Both the position numbers and the translations under genes were made by a program. The notes under the pieces are model-generated. The model saw nothing but the letters and a program-made list of their open reading frames with translations. It did not search any database and had not been told where the DNA came from. 64,000 nucleotides of DNA from JBNJFY01 sp051747265. Lineage in GTDB: Bacteria; Bacteroidota; Rhodothermia; Balneolales; Balneolaceae. Shown in pieces: positions 8,707 to 18,136 of this stretch; position 1 is the stretch's first letter; the number at the start of each line of letters is the position of its first letter. The DNA lies in the NCBI GenBank assembly GCA_051747265.1, contig JBNJFY010000003.1, positions 372,001 to 436,000 of the forward strand, written 5' to 3'.

Positions 8707-9451
8707 TCAAAAAATGGTTTTGGCTAATAACGAAGAGAACCAAGAGAACGAAGAGCAAGAAGAACAGATCCCTTCGGTTTATAAGCCGTACACTGTAAAT
8801 GGGACATCGTTAATGCCCCTGAGTATAACTGATGAGGTAATTGTTGAGGGGCTGGATGAGAGCATCATAGCGCCCAAGTTTTATAACAATTTCAACTTCT
8901 CAAAGCTAACCGTCAGTAACCATTCGGTGACTCTGGCACTAGGTATAACCAGTGCCAACCGAAGAGAAGGCAAGACCTTGGTAGCCGCGAATATGGCAGT
9001 TTCTCTGGCTCAGGCTTACCATCAACGCACCGTCTTGGTGGATCTGAACTTTGTGAACCCGGAACTGCATAAGGTTTTTGGCCTGGAACAAAGTCCTGGC
9101 CTCTCGGAAGCTATGCAGCATCAATTGCTGCGCGTAAGTGCCACCCAGGTAGATAATTTATACCTGCTCACCTCGGGCCAGCTCGACGACTACAAGCCCG
9201 GTATCCGCGATACACTCACCTTGCGAAATATTCTGTTTACGCTGAAAAACGAGTTCGACTTCATCATCGTGGACTTGAGCTCTGTATTTCCTATCGAAGA
9301 GTTTCCCATTCATTTCCTCAATGAGATGGATGGCTTGATTACCGTGGTGGATAGCAAAAGTACCAAGACAGAGCACTTGGAAAACATCTTTAAACATGTC
9401 GATGAGCATCGCTTCTGGGGATACATTTTTAATCGCTTCAAGGGAGAATAA
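8693..9451 (+). CDS. BY-kinase-like P-loop ATPase with degraded Walker A' and B motifs
   Basis: About 252 residues from ATG 8693 (GTG 8690 is also possible). It matches the CapB/Wzc cytoplasmic ATPase fold. Walker A is SANRREGKTLVAANMA. Where bacterial tyrosine kinases have VDADLRRP, this protein has VDLNFVNP, losing the second Asp and the Arg. Where they have IIDTPP, it has IIVDLSS. The C-terminus (YIFNRFKGE) has no tyrosine cluster. ATP binding is plausible, but tyrosine kinase activity and autophosphorylation are doubtful. The start overlaps the end of the Wzz-like gene, which indicates coupled translation and a physical partner. It may be a structural activator of the co-polymerase. Confidence 0.8.
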   Translation: MDLNNQKMVLANNEENQENEEQEEQIPSVYKPYTVNGTSLMPLSITDEVIVEGLDESIIAPKFYNNFNFSKLTVSNHSVTLALGITSANRREGKTLVAANMAVSLAQAYHQRTVLVDLNFVNPELHKVFGLEQSPGLSEAMQHQLLRVSATQVDNLYLLTSGQLDDYKPGIRDTLTLRNILFTLKNEFDFIIVDLSSVFPIEEFPIHFLNEMDGLITVVDSKSTKTEHLENIFKHVDEHRFWGYIFNRFKGE

Positions 9452-9454
9452 GCT

Positions 9455-9619
9455 ATGATCATACTGTTGGGAATCATCATACTGCACATCACTGTAGTTT
9501 TGCGAGCGAAACTGAGTCATAAAGAAGGGGTGCCCTACGTCTCCAGTATTGTCTTTACCATGATGCTAGTGGGGTATGTTGTGTATATGGTGTTCACCAT
9601 GCAACCACCCACACCGTAA
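9455..9619 (+). CDS. Small two-helix membrane protein (54 aa) in the EPS operon
   Basis: A 54-codon frame that begins 3 bp after the ATPase stop and ends 18 bp before the Wzy start, so it fills the gap exactly. AAGGGAG, a good ribosome-binding sequence, precedes the ATG. The product has a hydrophobic N-terminal helix (MIILLGIIILHITVVL), a short charged stretch (RAKLSHKEG), a second helix (YVSSIVFTMMLVGYVVYMVF) and a Pro-rich tail. I do not recognise a family. Position suggests an accessory to the Wzz/ATPase/Wzy machinery. No homology supports that, but operon fit and gene-like composition make it likely to be real. Confidence 0.65.
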   Translation: MIILLGIIILHITVVLRAKLSHKEGVPYVSSIVFTMMLVGYVVYMVFTMQPPTP

Positions 9620-9637
9620 TCATTCATCAAGGATAGC

Positions 9638-11191
9638 ATGAACAGCTCAAATCATACCGCTTCAACCGGGTTGGTACAGCGTTTGGTACTGGACCCTATC
9701 GGTCTGAACAGCGACAATGCACTGGTAGCCTGGTTGCTACTGATTTACAGTACGATCACCGTCTGGGGCCTCTGGTTTTACGAAGGTGAAATAGGCACTG
9801 TGGCAGCCTTGCTGTATCTGTTTACCATCATCATACTCAGCTTCATGAACCCCACTCTGAGTATGTATTTGTTGGTGTTTTTGGTACTGCTATTCGATCA
9901 ATATGGCATACCCGGGTATGATCCGATTACCTACCAGATCGATTTTTTCAGGAATCTGAAAGAGATTTCTTATCTGCCGTTTTTTGAAGAAGGGTATGCC
10001 AATCCAATAGAGATTCATCTACTCATTCTCTTGTTGGCATTACTGTTTATGTCGGCTGCAAAGCGTGGTTTTCTACTGAGGGGAGTTCCGGTCTGGGGCA
10101 CGTTATTACTCTTTTTTTCTCTGTTTTTATTCTCAGTCGCATTTGGACTGGCACGGGGAGGCGATTTTCTGATCTCCCTGTGGGAAATACGGGCTATATT
10201 CTACTTTTTCATATTCTATTTAATTGTACCACAACTGATTCGGACGCGTGATGATCTGCGCAATTTTATCTGGGTTATCATATTCGCGGTTACCTTCAAG
10301 GCTCTTCAAGGGATTTGGCGTTTCATAGAGTTAGGGTTGACCACCGGTGGATTGGCCACGTTGACCAATCACGAGGATCCGGTTTTTATGAGCACCCTGT
10401 TCATATTTCTGCTAGGCCTACTCATCTTTAAAGTGCAAGACCGTCATCGTTTTGTGCTATTACTCTTAGCGTTACCGTTGTTTTTAGGCTTTTATGTGAG
10501 CCTTCGCCGGGCTGCTTACGCTGGATTTGTCGTATCGCTGGTCATGTTCGGTGTATTGTTACCTTGGGATAGAGCGTGGAAATACATGAAAGGCGCTATT
10601 CCGGTTTTAATATTCATTGTAGCCTATAGCGCAGCTTTTTGGAATCATCAAGGTACATTGGGACGACCGGCGCAAATGATAAAATCCGCGCTGGAGACCC
10701 CAACTCCCGAGACGAATGTAGAGGATTACTACTCCAACCTTTATCGGGCAAAAGAAAATTTCAACTTGGCCCAAACCGCCAAGGCCAATCCGATAGTGGG
10801 AATCGGATTTGGCAAGAAATATGATCAGCCCCTTCCCTTAGCCAATATCCGTTTTCCTTTACGGGATTATATCCCCCATAATGAGATTCTATGGGTGCTG
10901 GTAAAAATGGGTAGTATTGGCTTTTTCGGGTTCTGGTTGTTCTTCAATACCTACGTAGCCCGCGGAACACAATTGCTATATCGATTGCGCGATCCCTATT
11001 TGCAAGCGGTTTTGACCATGATCATCATTGCGATTATCAATCAGATGGTGGTGTCATATTTCGATCTTCAGCTCACCTACTATCGCAATATGATCTACTT
11101 GGGAGCCTTAATGGGACTGCTGCCGGTTATAGAAGATCTGGCTGATCAAGAAAATAAATTGATCAAATCTGACCAAGGTGGGGGACAATAA
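9638..11191 (+). CDS. Wzy-like O-antigen/EPS polymerase (O-antigen ligase superfamily)
   Basis: 517 residues with about a dozen hydrophobic segments and a large extracytoplasmic loop late in the protein (about 340-415: NHQGTLGRPAQMIKSALE, then NPIVGIGFGKKY and DYIPHNEILWVLVKMGSIG). The pattern of GIGFGxxY, then a conserved HNxxL and a membrane helix, is characteristic of the Wzy_C/O-antigen ligase superfamily. The expected role is block polymerisation of lipid-linked repeat units at the periplasmic face. It is 2 bp upstream of the Wzx gene. Ligase rather than polymerase activity cannot be excluded from sequence, but the Wzx/Wzz context favours polymerase. Confidence 0.85.
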   Translation: MNSSNHTASTGLVQRLVLDPIGLNSDNALVAWLLLIYSTITVWGLWFYEGEIGTVAALLYLFTIIILSFMNPTLSMYLLVFLVLLFDQYGIPGYDPITYQIDFFRNLKEISYLPFFEEGYANPIEIHLLILLLALLFMSAAKRGFLLRGVPVWGTLLLFFSLFLFSVAFGLARGGDFLISLWEIRAIFYFFIFYLIVPQLIRTRDDLRNFIWVIIFAVTFKALQGIWRFIELGLTTGGLATLTNHEDPVFMSTLFIFLLGLLIFKVQDRHRFVLLLLALPLFLGFYVSLRRAAYAGFVVSLVMFGVLLPWDRAWKYMKGAIPVLIFIVAYSAAFWNHQGTLGRPAQMIKSALETPTPETNVEDYYSNLYRAKENFNLAQTAKANPIVGIGFGKKYDQPLPLANIRFPLRDYIPHNEILWVLVKMGSIGFFGFWLFFNTYVARGTQLLYRLRDPYLQAVLTMIIIAIINQMVVSYFDLQLTYYRNMIYLGALMGLLPVIEDLADQENKLIKSDQGGGQ

Positions 11192-11193
11192 TT

Positions 11194-12693
11194 ATGAAAT
11201 CGGAAATTGGTAAAACCATTGCCCGGAATTTTTCCATCATGCTGGGAGCCAATGCAATTACCTGGGTATCCAGCTTTGTGCTATTGCTATTTTTGCCTCG
11301 CTATTTAGGCAGTGAAGACTTCGGCCGATTGTACTTGGCGTTGTCCATCAAGATGATGCTGAACTTGCTGATCGACTTCGGCGGAAATTATCTCATACCC
11401 AAAGAAGTAGCCCGATCTAAGCAGGTAGGCAACCGGATCCTAAATAGTTATATCACTCTTCGAATTTTACTCTGGTTGGTGGCCATCGGTATTCTGATGT
11501 TGGTTACCCATCTCTTAGGATATTCTCAGCACGTTAATTTCTTGTTGATGGTTATGGCTGTGAGTATGCTCTTTGAAGGGGGGCTGAAAGGTTTCAAGGC
11601 CTATTTCGAAGGTATTGAGCGCATGGAATATCCCTCTATGGGCTTGGTCGTAGAGCGGTTATTCGTTAGCGTGGTGGCCATCATCGTACTGCTACTGGGT
11701 GGAGACTCCATCAGTATTGCTATTGTGTTTACCGCCGGAATCCTGCTGCATTTGGGGGTATTAGCGTGGTATTCCCGCCGATTTATACAGTTTTCGCTGA
11801 ATTTGGATACCAAGGTGTTTTCCCTACTCCAATCGGGGTTACCTTACTTTTTGTTTTCGCTGTTTTCGGTGATCTATTACCGAGTGGACGCGGTGATGCT
11901 CTCTTCCATGACCAATGATTCGGTGACCGGTTGGTACGGGGGGGCGTATCGTTTCTTCGATATGGTCATGCTGCTGCCTATGATCTACAAGACCGCCATT
12001 TTTCCGGTTTTCGCGAAGCTGTGGAAGGATGAGGATGGTGTATTGCAGGATACCATAAGCAAGAGTCTCAAGTTGATCATCATGTTGGGGATTCCTACGG
12101 CCATCGTCATTTTTGCCTTTGCCGAGAATATCATTGAACTGTTTATGGGGCTCGAGGAGTATGCCCACTCAGTTTTGGTTCTGCAGATATTCTCACTCAG
12201 TATTCCCATCATTTACATCGATCTGATTATTGGGAGTGTCATATTAGGAGCGGCCAATAAGCAAAAAGGCTGGGCGGTAGTGGGCTTCCTGGCCATCTTT
12301 CTCAATGTGGGTGTTAACCTAATGATGATTCCCTATGCCCAGGAAATCTATCAAAATGGAGGGTTGGGGGCTGCTGTAGCTACACTGCTTACCGAGTTAT
12401 TTATGTTCGGATCAGCGCTCTATCTCTTGCCTAACAGTTACATGGCCAACTTCCGTATGGAATACGTAGCTAAGCCACTGCTAGCCGGTGTCACTATGGC
12501 TGCGGTCATTTGGGGACTGTCCAGTCTTCAACTCTATTGGATATTCACTGCTATACTAGCCGGAATCGTCTATTTATTGGGGCTCTGGTACTACAAGGCA
12601 TTTGATCAGGAAGAACAAGAAATCATCAAGAAGGCTGCTTCGGTGAGTAATCTCAAACTCATGATGAGTAGCAGTAAGGAAGTACAGGTATGA
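11194..12693 (+). CDS. Wzx-type lipid-linked oligosaccharide flippase
   Basis: 499 residues, polytopic throughout, with the MOP-superfamily opening (IARNFSIMLGANAITWVSSFVLLLFLPRYLG, then DFGRLYLALS) and a repeat-like second half. Wzx proteins move undecaprenyl-diphosphate-linked repeat units across the inner membrane. The C-terminus is a charged cytoplasmic tail (DQEEQEIIKKAASV). The stop overlaps the ATG of the following glycosyltransferase by 4 bp. Together with the polymerase, Wzz-like and Wza-like genes it defines a Wzx/Wzy-dependent export route. Confidence 0.9.
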   Translation: MKSEIGKTIARNFSIMLGANAITWVSSFVLLLFLPRYLGSEDFGRLYLALSIKMMLNLLIDFGGNYLIPKEVARSKQVGNRILNSYITLRILLWLVAIGILMLVTHLLGYSQHVNFLLMVMAVSMLFEGGLKGFKAYFEGIERMEYPSMGLVVERLFVSVVAIIVLLLGGDSISIAIVFTAGILLHLGVLAWYSRRFIQFSLNLDTKVFSLLQSGLPYFLFSLFSVIYYRVDAVMLSSMTNDSVTGWYGGAYRFFDMVMLLPMIYKTAIFPVFAKLWKDEDGVLQDTISKSLKLIIMLGIPTAIVIFAFAENIIELFMGLEEYAHSVLVLQIFSLSIPIIYIDLIIGSVILGAANKQKGWAVVGFLAIFLNVGVNLMMIPYAQEIYQNGGLGAAVATLLTELFMFGSALYLLPNSYMANFRMEYVAKPLLAGVTMAAVIWGLSSLQLYWIFTAILAGIVYLLGLWYYKAFDQEEQEIIKKAASVSNLKLMMSSSKEVQV

Positions 12694-13922
12694 AGGTTCT
12701 GTTTTTAACACCCTATAGCCCCGTTCCGCCGACTTTTGGTGGAGCCATACGTATCTATCATATCCTCAAACATCTGGTACGTCATCATGATGTAACGGTG
12801 GCTGGATTCAGTGATCCTGAGGAGTACTCCTCGTTATTGCACGAATTTCCGGAACTAAAAGGGCAGGTGCATTTCCTTGATCAACCTTTTAATAAGCGTA
12901 ATCAGAAATTTATCTACCTGTATTCTTTTCTGTCCAGCCATAGTTACTGGTACAACATGACCATGAAAGAGCCCATGCAAGTCTTGCTGGATGATCTCCT
13001 GAAATGGGATCGATTTGATGTTGTGCACACCGAATTTCCGCCGCTAGCGCAGTATGAATTCAATACCGACGCCATACAGATCATGGATGCGCATAATGTG
13101 GAATATGACAATCTCCGTAGAATGAGTAATGGAGAGTTCCCATTCTGGAAAAAGTGGTTCTATAAAATAGAGTCGGAAAAATTAAAACAGGAAGAATTGG
13201 GGGCCGCCGCCAAGCAACAAGCACTGTTTGTAACCAGTAAACGCGATGCCTCGATTTTTGAAAAGGATGTGCCCGAAATTTCCAAGTTCGTAGTCCCCAA
13301 TGGCGTGGATGTGCATCATTTCCAGCCGTGGAATACGGTTAAAGAACCCAATTCCATGGTGTTCGTGGGTACTATGCAATATCAGCCCAATATCGATGCC
13401 ATGAACTATTTTCTGGATCACATTTTTCCACAGGTTCGCAAGCGCATACCCAAAGCTAAAATTTATATCGTGGGCAGCAATCCGCCCCCGGATATACTAT
13501 CCCGTCGCAGTGAAAATGTTGTAGTCACTGATTTTGTACCTGATGTGCGTCCCTATATCAACCGTTCTACGATCTATGTAGTGCCATTACGTATGGGCGG
13601 AGGTACTCGTTTGAAAATTTTAGAAGCCATGGCCATGAATGTACCAGTGGTGACCACCAGTATCGGTTGCGAGGGACTTGGTTTACAGCATCAGGAAACG
13701 GCCCTAATTGCCGATTCCGCCCGCAAATTGACCGATTCCGTAGTGGAGCTCTTGCGCAATGAAGAGTTGAGAGATCAATTATCCAGAAGAGCTTTAGACC
13801 TGGTGCACAGCAAATACAGCTGGGAAGTGGTAGGAGACCGCATTGAGCAAGCATATACGCAACTAGCCGGAGCCAAAGCATTTATCAATTACAAGTTAAC
13901 CCACAAACAAAATGGTGAGTAG
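12690..13922 (+). CDS. GT4 glycosyltransferase, exosortase-EPS type (copy 1)
   Basis: 410 residues, GT-B fold. The N-terminal PPTFGGAIRIYHILKHL is the acceptor-side glycine loop, and GGGTRLKILEAMAMNVPVV is the GT4 donor site with its E-x7-E-like region. It is clearly paralogous to the gene at 23386: both start MKVL, share RHHDVTVAGF, DAHNVEYDN and PNGVD, and are nearly the same length. The family resembles transferases found next to exosortase-type EPS loci (TIGR03087-like); this is recognised from pattern, not from a search. It should add one sugar to the lipid-linked repeat unit in the cytoplasm. It overlaps both neighbours by a few bases. Confidence 0.85.
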   Translation: MKVLFLTPYSPVPPTFGGAIRIYHILKHLVRHHDVTVAGFSDPEEYSSLLHEFPELKGQVHFLDQPFNKRNQKFIYLYSFLSSHSYWYNMTMKEPMQVLLDDLLKWDRFDVVHTEFPPLAQYEFNTDAIQIMDAHNVEYDNLRRMSNGEFPFWKKWFYKIESEKLKQEELGAAAKQQALFVTSKRDASIFEKDVPEISKFVVPNGVDVHHFQPWNTVKEPNSMVFVGTMQYQPNIDAMNYFLDHIFPQVRKRIPKAKIYIVGSNPPPDILSRRSENVVVTDFVPDVRPYINRSTIYVVPLRMGGGTRLKILEAMAMNVPVVTTSIGCEGLGLQHQETALIADSARKLTDSVVELLRNEELRDQLSRRALDLVHSKYSWEVVGDRIEQAYTQLAGAKAFINYKLTHKQNGE

Positions 13923-15291
13923 TACAATTATGCAAGATCTAATTTATCAAGATGAGACCATCAGTATGCAAGACTTTATCAACAAAAAGATTAATGAGGT
14001 GATCCCCAGTGAAGCTGGATTAACCATGGAAATCTATCGCAATGATCTGGTATTTGAGATTTTGCGCACCCATTGGGTTGATTTAGCTGAACGATCGAAC
14101 GTCACCATTTATCTCTCTTATGAATGGGCGAAATCGTGGTGGGATCATTACGGCAAACATAAAAACCGAAATTTGTTTGTAATTACTTTGTGGTCGGGCC
14201 CTAAACTAGTGGCATTGGCTCCCATGTATGAAGAGAGATCCAGGATGGGGAGCAAAGTGATCGAGCATCGCATGCGGTTTATTGGTAGTGGCGGGAGTCA
14301 AAATGCCACCTTGGGCTTTAAAGATGATTACGGGATCAGCGACTTTCTGGATGTGCTGGTGGATCCCGACTATACCCAACAAGTAGCCAAACAGATGGCG
14401 CGTTTGCTCAACTCAGATTATGTAGAAGCTGATCGTATCTTTTTTGATCAGGCCAGAGACGATAGTTTTGTGATAAATTCCTTATATCCCACGCTTAAGC
14501 AGGAGGGGCTGGAAACTTCATTACTGCAGACCGACACCTGTCCCTATATCGTAGTAGATGAGTTCGATTCGTTGAAATCCTACATCCAGAGTTTGGATTC
14601 CTCCAGTGCCCGCCGTCGGTTCCGGCAGACATTGCGAGCTGCTGATTCGGATGAATATTTCGTTTTTGAAGAACCCCAATCGTGGGATGAAATCGAAGAA
14701 GCCACCGAAGCTATTATTTCCCTTCACCAAGACCGGTGGAATGAGCTAGGATTCCCGGGAGTATTCTACGAACAGCGATTTGAAGACTTCTTCAAACAGC
14801 TGGTTCAGGATGCCTATGAGCGAGACTGGCTCTGGTTTAAAGTGGCACGTGATGATCAGGGTATATGCGCTGCTCGTATGCTGATTCGGTACAATAATCG
14901 CTACTTCGATTATATCAGCGGGTTTGATGATAATCGGAAATCAGCTAAGCGTCGTCCAGGCATCGGATTGCTAATCAATGTGGTTCGAGATGCTATTGAG
15001 GAGGGAACACCCCGTGTTGAATTACTCAGAGGTGAAGAATCCTACAAATACGATTTCACTAACCATTCATTTAACAACTGGCAGGTTCAGGTTGAGCTCA
15101 ATAAATCGGTCAGTTGGTGGCAAAAATCCCAGCAAAGCATCTTACATGCGAGTGCGTTAGTATATCGTTATGCTAAAAGTGAGAGCCGGCTGATGAATGT
15201 GCAGCGCAAACAACACGGATGGCTACGGATGCTGCCTGGCTATTTCGCATTTCGAAAAGAGAGTATCAAAATAAAAATGAACGAAGATTAA
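13912..15291 (+). CDS. FemAB-like GNAT-fold protein of the EPS locus (copy 1)
   Basis: 459 residues of the FemAB-related acyl/aminoacyltransferase family (GNAT_6-like). Seen are YLSYEWAKSWWDHYG, LVALAPMYEE, SSARRRFRQTLRAAD, LHQDRWNELGFPGVF and DYISGFDD, the blocks that define these proteins in EPS clusters. Classic Fem enzymes transfer amino acids from tRNA to peptidoglycan precursors; for the EPS type the donor and acceptor are not established. It starts at ATG 13912, overlapping the GT4 stop by 11 bp; ATG 13930 is an alternative. It is paralogous to 27120-28466, and each copy follows a paralogous GT4 gene in its own operon. Confidence 0.8.
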   Translation: MVSSTIMQDLIYQDETISMQDFINKKINEVIPSEAGLTMEIYRNDLVFEILRTHWVDLAERSNVTIYLSYEWAKSWWDHYGKHKNRNLFVITLWSGPKLVALAPMYEERSRMGSKVIEHRMRFIGSGGSQNATLGFKDDYGISDFLDVLVDPDYTQQVAKQMARLLNSDYVEADRIFFDQARDDSFVINSLYPTLKQEGLETSLLQTDTCPYIVVDEFDSLKSYIQSLDSSSARRRFRQTLRAADSDEYFVFEEPQSWDEIEEATEAIISLHQDRWNELGFPGVFYEQRFEDFFKQLVQDAYERDWLWFKVARDDQGICAARMLIRYNNRYFDYISGFDDNRKSAKRRPGIGLLINVVRDAIEEGTPRVELLRGEESYKYDFTNHSFNNWQVQVELNKSVSWWQKSQQSILHASALVYRYAKSESRLMNVQRKQHGWLRMLPGYFAFRKESIKIKMNED

Positions 15292-15310
15292 CCTGTCAAG
15301 GGAGATTGCT

Positions 15311-16348
15311 ATGAAGAAATTTTTAGTCACCGGAACTGCAGGATTTATTGGGTATCACATGAGTCTGAAGTTGCTGAAGGAGGGATATGCCGTATGGGGT
15401 ATCGATAATATGAACGATTATTATGATACCTCATTGAAATGGGATCGCGTTCAACAGCTGAATCGTTATCCCGCTTTTCATTTCTCCAAGATGGATGTCA
15501 GCAATACCGGATCAATACTGCATTTGTTCAAAGAACAGCGCTTCACCCATGTCTATCATTTGGCGGCTCAAGCGGGCGTGCGGTATTCTTTGGAACATCC
15601 CCAGGCCTATATACAAAGCAATTTACAAGGTTTTGCCAATGTACTGGAAGGCTGCCGGCAATATCCGGTGCGACATCTGATTTACGCCTCGTCCTCATCG
15701 GTATATGGGCTAAATATCAAGCAGCCCTTCAAAACCAGTGACACCACGGATCATCCGGTTTCGCTTTACGCGGCAACCAAGAAATCCAATGAGATGATGG
15801 CGCATAGCTATTCCTACTTGTATGAGATCCCGGCTACTGGTCTGCGCTTCTTTACCGTGTATGGACCCTATGGGCGTCCGGATATGGCCTATTTCAAATT
15901 TGTTAAACAAATTTTGGAAAATAAGCCTATCCAGGTGTACAATAATGGCGATATGGCACGGGACTTCACCTATATTGATGATATTATTGAATCGATGTAC
16001 CGGCTGATGGATCATTATCCCACCGCGCCTGAACATTGGGACCCATTATTCCCGGATCCCAGTGCAAGTACCGCACCTTATCGAGTGTATAATATCGGCA
16101 ATAATGAGCCGGTTCAGTTGATGGATTTTTTGGATGTTATACAAACCGAGCTGGGTAAAAAAGCGGAGATCGAATTTCAACCTATGCAGCCCGGAGATGT
16201 GTATATCACTTGGGCGGATTCCTCGGATTTGTATAAAGAGATCAATTTTTCTCCATCCACACCATTGGAAGATGGGATATCGGAATTTGTGAGCTGGTAT
16301 CGGACCTACTATCAACAGCGGTATGCTTCCCGAGAAACTACATCTTGA
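15311..16348 (+). CDS. NAD-dependent sugar epimerase, UDP-glucuronate 4-epimerase type
   Basis: 345 residues of the extended SDR family: GTAGFIGYH (nucleotide loop, about 7-15), the sub-family marker DNMNDYYD (32-39), ASSSSVYG with the catalytic Ser, and YAATKK with the catalytic Tyr/Lys pair. The DNxNDYYD block is typical of CapI/GalE-type UDP-glucuronate epimerases, which make UDP-galacturonate for acidic capsules. This predicts a uronic acid in the EPS, though the exact substrate is not proven. It is the last gene of the first rightward operon and is followed by a hairpin terminator. Confidence 0.85.
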   Translation: MKKFLVTGTAGFIGYHMSLKLLKEGYAVWGIDNMNDYYDTSLKWDRVQQLNRYPAFHFSKMDVSNTGSILHLFKEQRFTHVYHLAAQAGVRYSLEHPQAYIQSNLQGFANVLEGCRQYPVRHLIYASSSSVYGLNIKQPFKTSDTTDHPVSLYAATKKSNEMMAHSYSYLYEIPATGLRFFTVYGPYGRPDMAYFKFVKQILENKPIQVYNNGDMARDFTYIDDIIESMYRLMDHYPTAPEHWDPLFPDPSASTAPYRVYNIGNNEPVQLMDFLDVIQTELGKKAEIEFQPMQPGDVYITWADSSDLYKEINFSPSTPLEDGISEFVSWYRTYYQQRYASRETTS

Positions 16349-16392
16349 GGCACATCATCAATAACTGACATATTCGGGGTTATTACTTTTAG

Positions 16393-16424
16393 AAATGCAC
16401 TGGCTTCCGGTGCATTTCTTATTT
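16393..16424 (+). terminator. Hairpin terminator after the first EPS operon
   Basis: An 8-bp perfect stem AAATGCAC / GTGCATTT (16393-16400 with 16410-16417) with a 9-nt loop, followed by CTTATTT. It lies about 45 bp after the epimerase stop and just before the large repeat array. The trailing T run is weak, so termination may be partial. Confidence 0.6.
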
Positions 16425-16512
16425 GGGGGCAACTGTATGGCCAGCAAGTATTGCAAACCGAGATATCAGCTGTTTTTTATTTACTCCTCTAGTCACACAA
16501 CCCGGCGCCGAG

Positions 16513-18136
16513 ATCCAGTACCACCAAGCGACCGGCCTTAAAAGCCCCCCTGCTCATTCCACACTCACGGGCAAGATGCCCGTGCTACGTGGGCTGAAAA
16601 TCTGTTTAGGTTGCGAATTGTCCTTACCCACAAACCAGCGCAAGTCTGAGCGATGCGGAGACTTGTGCTGATTAAAGTGGCTACGCGGGTCAAAAATCTG
16701 TTTGACTGCCAATGAGCTACATTACAAACCTGTTCCTCGAGTCGCCCGACTCGAGGGTGTGGCGCCATCTCTATTTTTACAACGATCACCCAAGCTCGCA
16801 ACATCCGCGGAGCTTCAGTTTTAGGCATCCAGCATAAATCATCTCCCTCGTGGCTGGTATTTACCATGGCCGCCGAACGTGCCCGGTCAGAGGGAGAAAA
16901 CGCACCCAGATAGGCAACAGCATCAGAAAAGTGGGGCCACTATCCAGTACCACCAAGCGATCTGCCTTAAAAGCCACCCTGCTCATTCCACACTCACGGG
17001 CAGGATGCCCGTGCTACGTGGGCTGAAAATCTGTTTAGGTTGCGTATTGTCCTTACCCACAAACCCGCGCAAGTCTGAGCGATGCAGAGACTTGTGCTGA
17101 TTAAAGTGGCTACGCGGGTCAAAAATCTGTTTAACTACCAATGAGCTACATCACTAACCTGTTCCTCGAGTCGCCCGACTCGAGGGTGTGGCGCCACCAA
17201 TATTTTTGTAACAACCACCCAAGCTCGCACCATCCGCGGGGCTTCAGTTTTAGGCATCCAGCATAAATCATCTCCCTCGTGGCTGGTAATTACTATGGCC
17301 TCTAAACGTGCCCGGTCAGAGGGAGAAAACGCACCCAGATAGGCAACAGCATCAGAAAAGTGGAACCACTATCCAGTACCACCAAGCGACCTGCCTTAAA
17401 AGCCCCCCTGCTCATTCCGCACTCACGGGCAAGATGCCCGTGCTACGTGGACTCAAAATCTGTTTAGGTTGTGAATTGTCCTTACCCACAAACCCGCGCA
17501 AGTCTGAGCGAAGCGGAGACTTGTGCTGATTAAAGTGGCTATGCGGGTCAAAAATCTGTTTGATTGCCAATAAGCTACATTACAAACCTGTTCCTCGAGT
17601 CGCCCGACTCGAGGGTGCAGCGCCATCTCTAATTTTACAACGACCACCCAAGCTCGCACCATCCGCGAGGCTTCAGTTTTAGGCATCCAGCATAAATCAT
17701 CTCCCTCGTGGCAATGTATTTACCAAGGATGATGAACGTACCCGGAGGGAGACTCAGAGGGAGGAAACGCACCCAGATAGGCAACAGCATCAGAAAAGTG
17801 GGACCACTATCCAGTACCACCAAGCGACCTGCCTTAAAAGCCACCCTGCTCCTTCCACACTCACGGGCAAGATGCCCGTGCTACGTGGGCTGAAAATATA
17901 TATGGTTGCCCAAATAAATTTTATCACTAACCTGTTCCACGAGTCGCCCGACACAAACCCGCGCAAGTCTGAGCGAAGCGGAGACTTGTGCTGATTAAAG
18001 TGGCTACGCGGGTCAAAAATCTGTTTGACTGCCAATGAGCTACATTACAAACCTGTTCCTCGAGTCGCCCGACTCGAGGGTGTGGCGCCATCTCTATTTT
18101 TACAACGATCACCCAAGCTCGCACCATCCGCGGGAC
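16513..18136. repeat. Four-copy tandem array of ~430-bp units carrying REP-like hairpins
   Basis: Units begin at 16513, 16942, 17371 and 17809 (periods 429, 429 and 438 bp). Each carries three structured modules. The first is a REP-like hairpin CACGGGCA-nnn-TGCCCGTG followed by CTAC (hairpins at 16566-16584, 16995-17013, 17424-17442, 17862-17880). The second is an imperfect inverted repeat with arms CAAGTCT/AGACTTG (first at 16641-16665). The third is a hairpin with 10-bp arms CCTCGAGTCG/CGACTCGAGG (first at 16735-16756). The fourth unit is rearranged: its first half jumps from a damaged third module directly into the second. Frames inside the array repeat with the unit and look non-coding. 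It separates two EPS operons. Confidence 0.9.

Noticed and set aside
16513..18136. Possible CRISPR array in the repeat region
   Set aside because: Periods of about 430 bp, with nearly identical sequence throughout the unit, do not fit short repeats separated by unique spacers; there are no cas genes.
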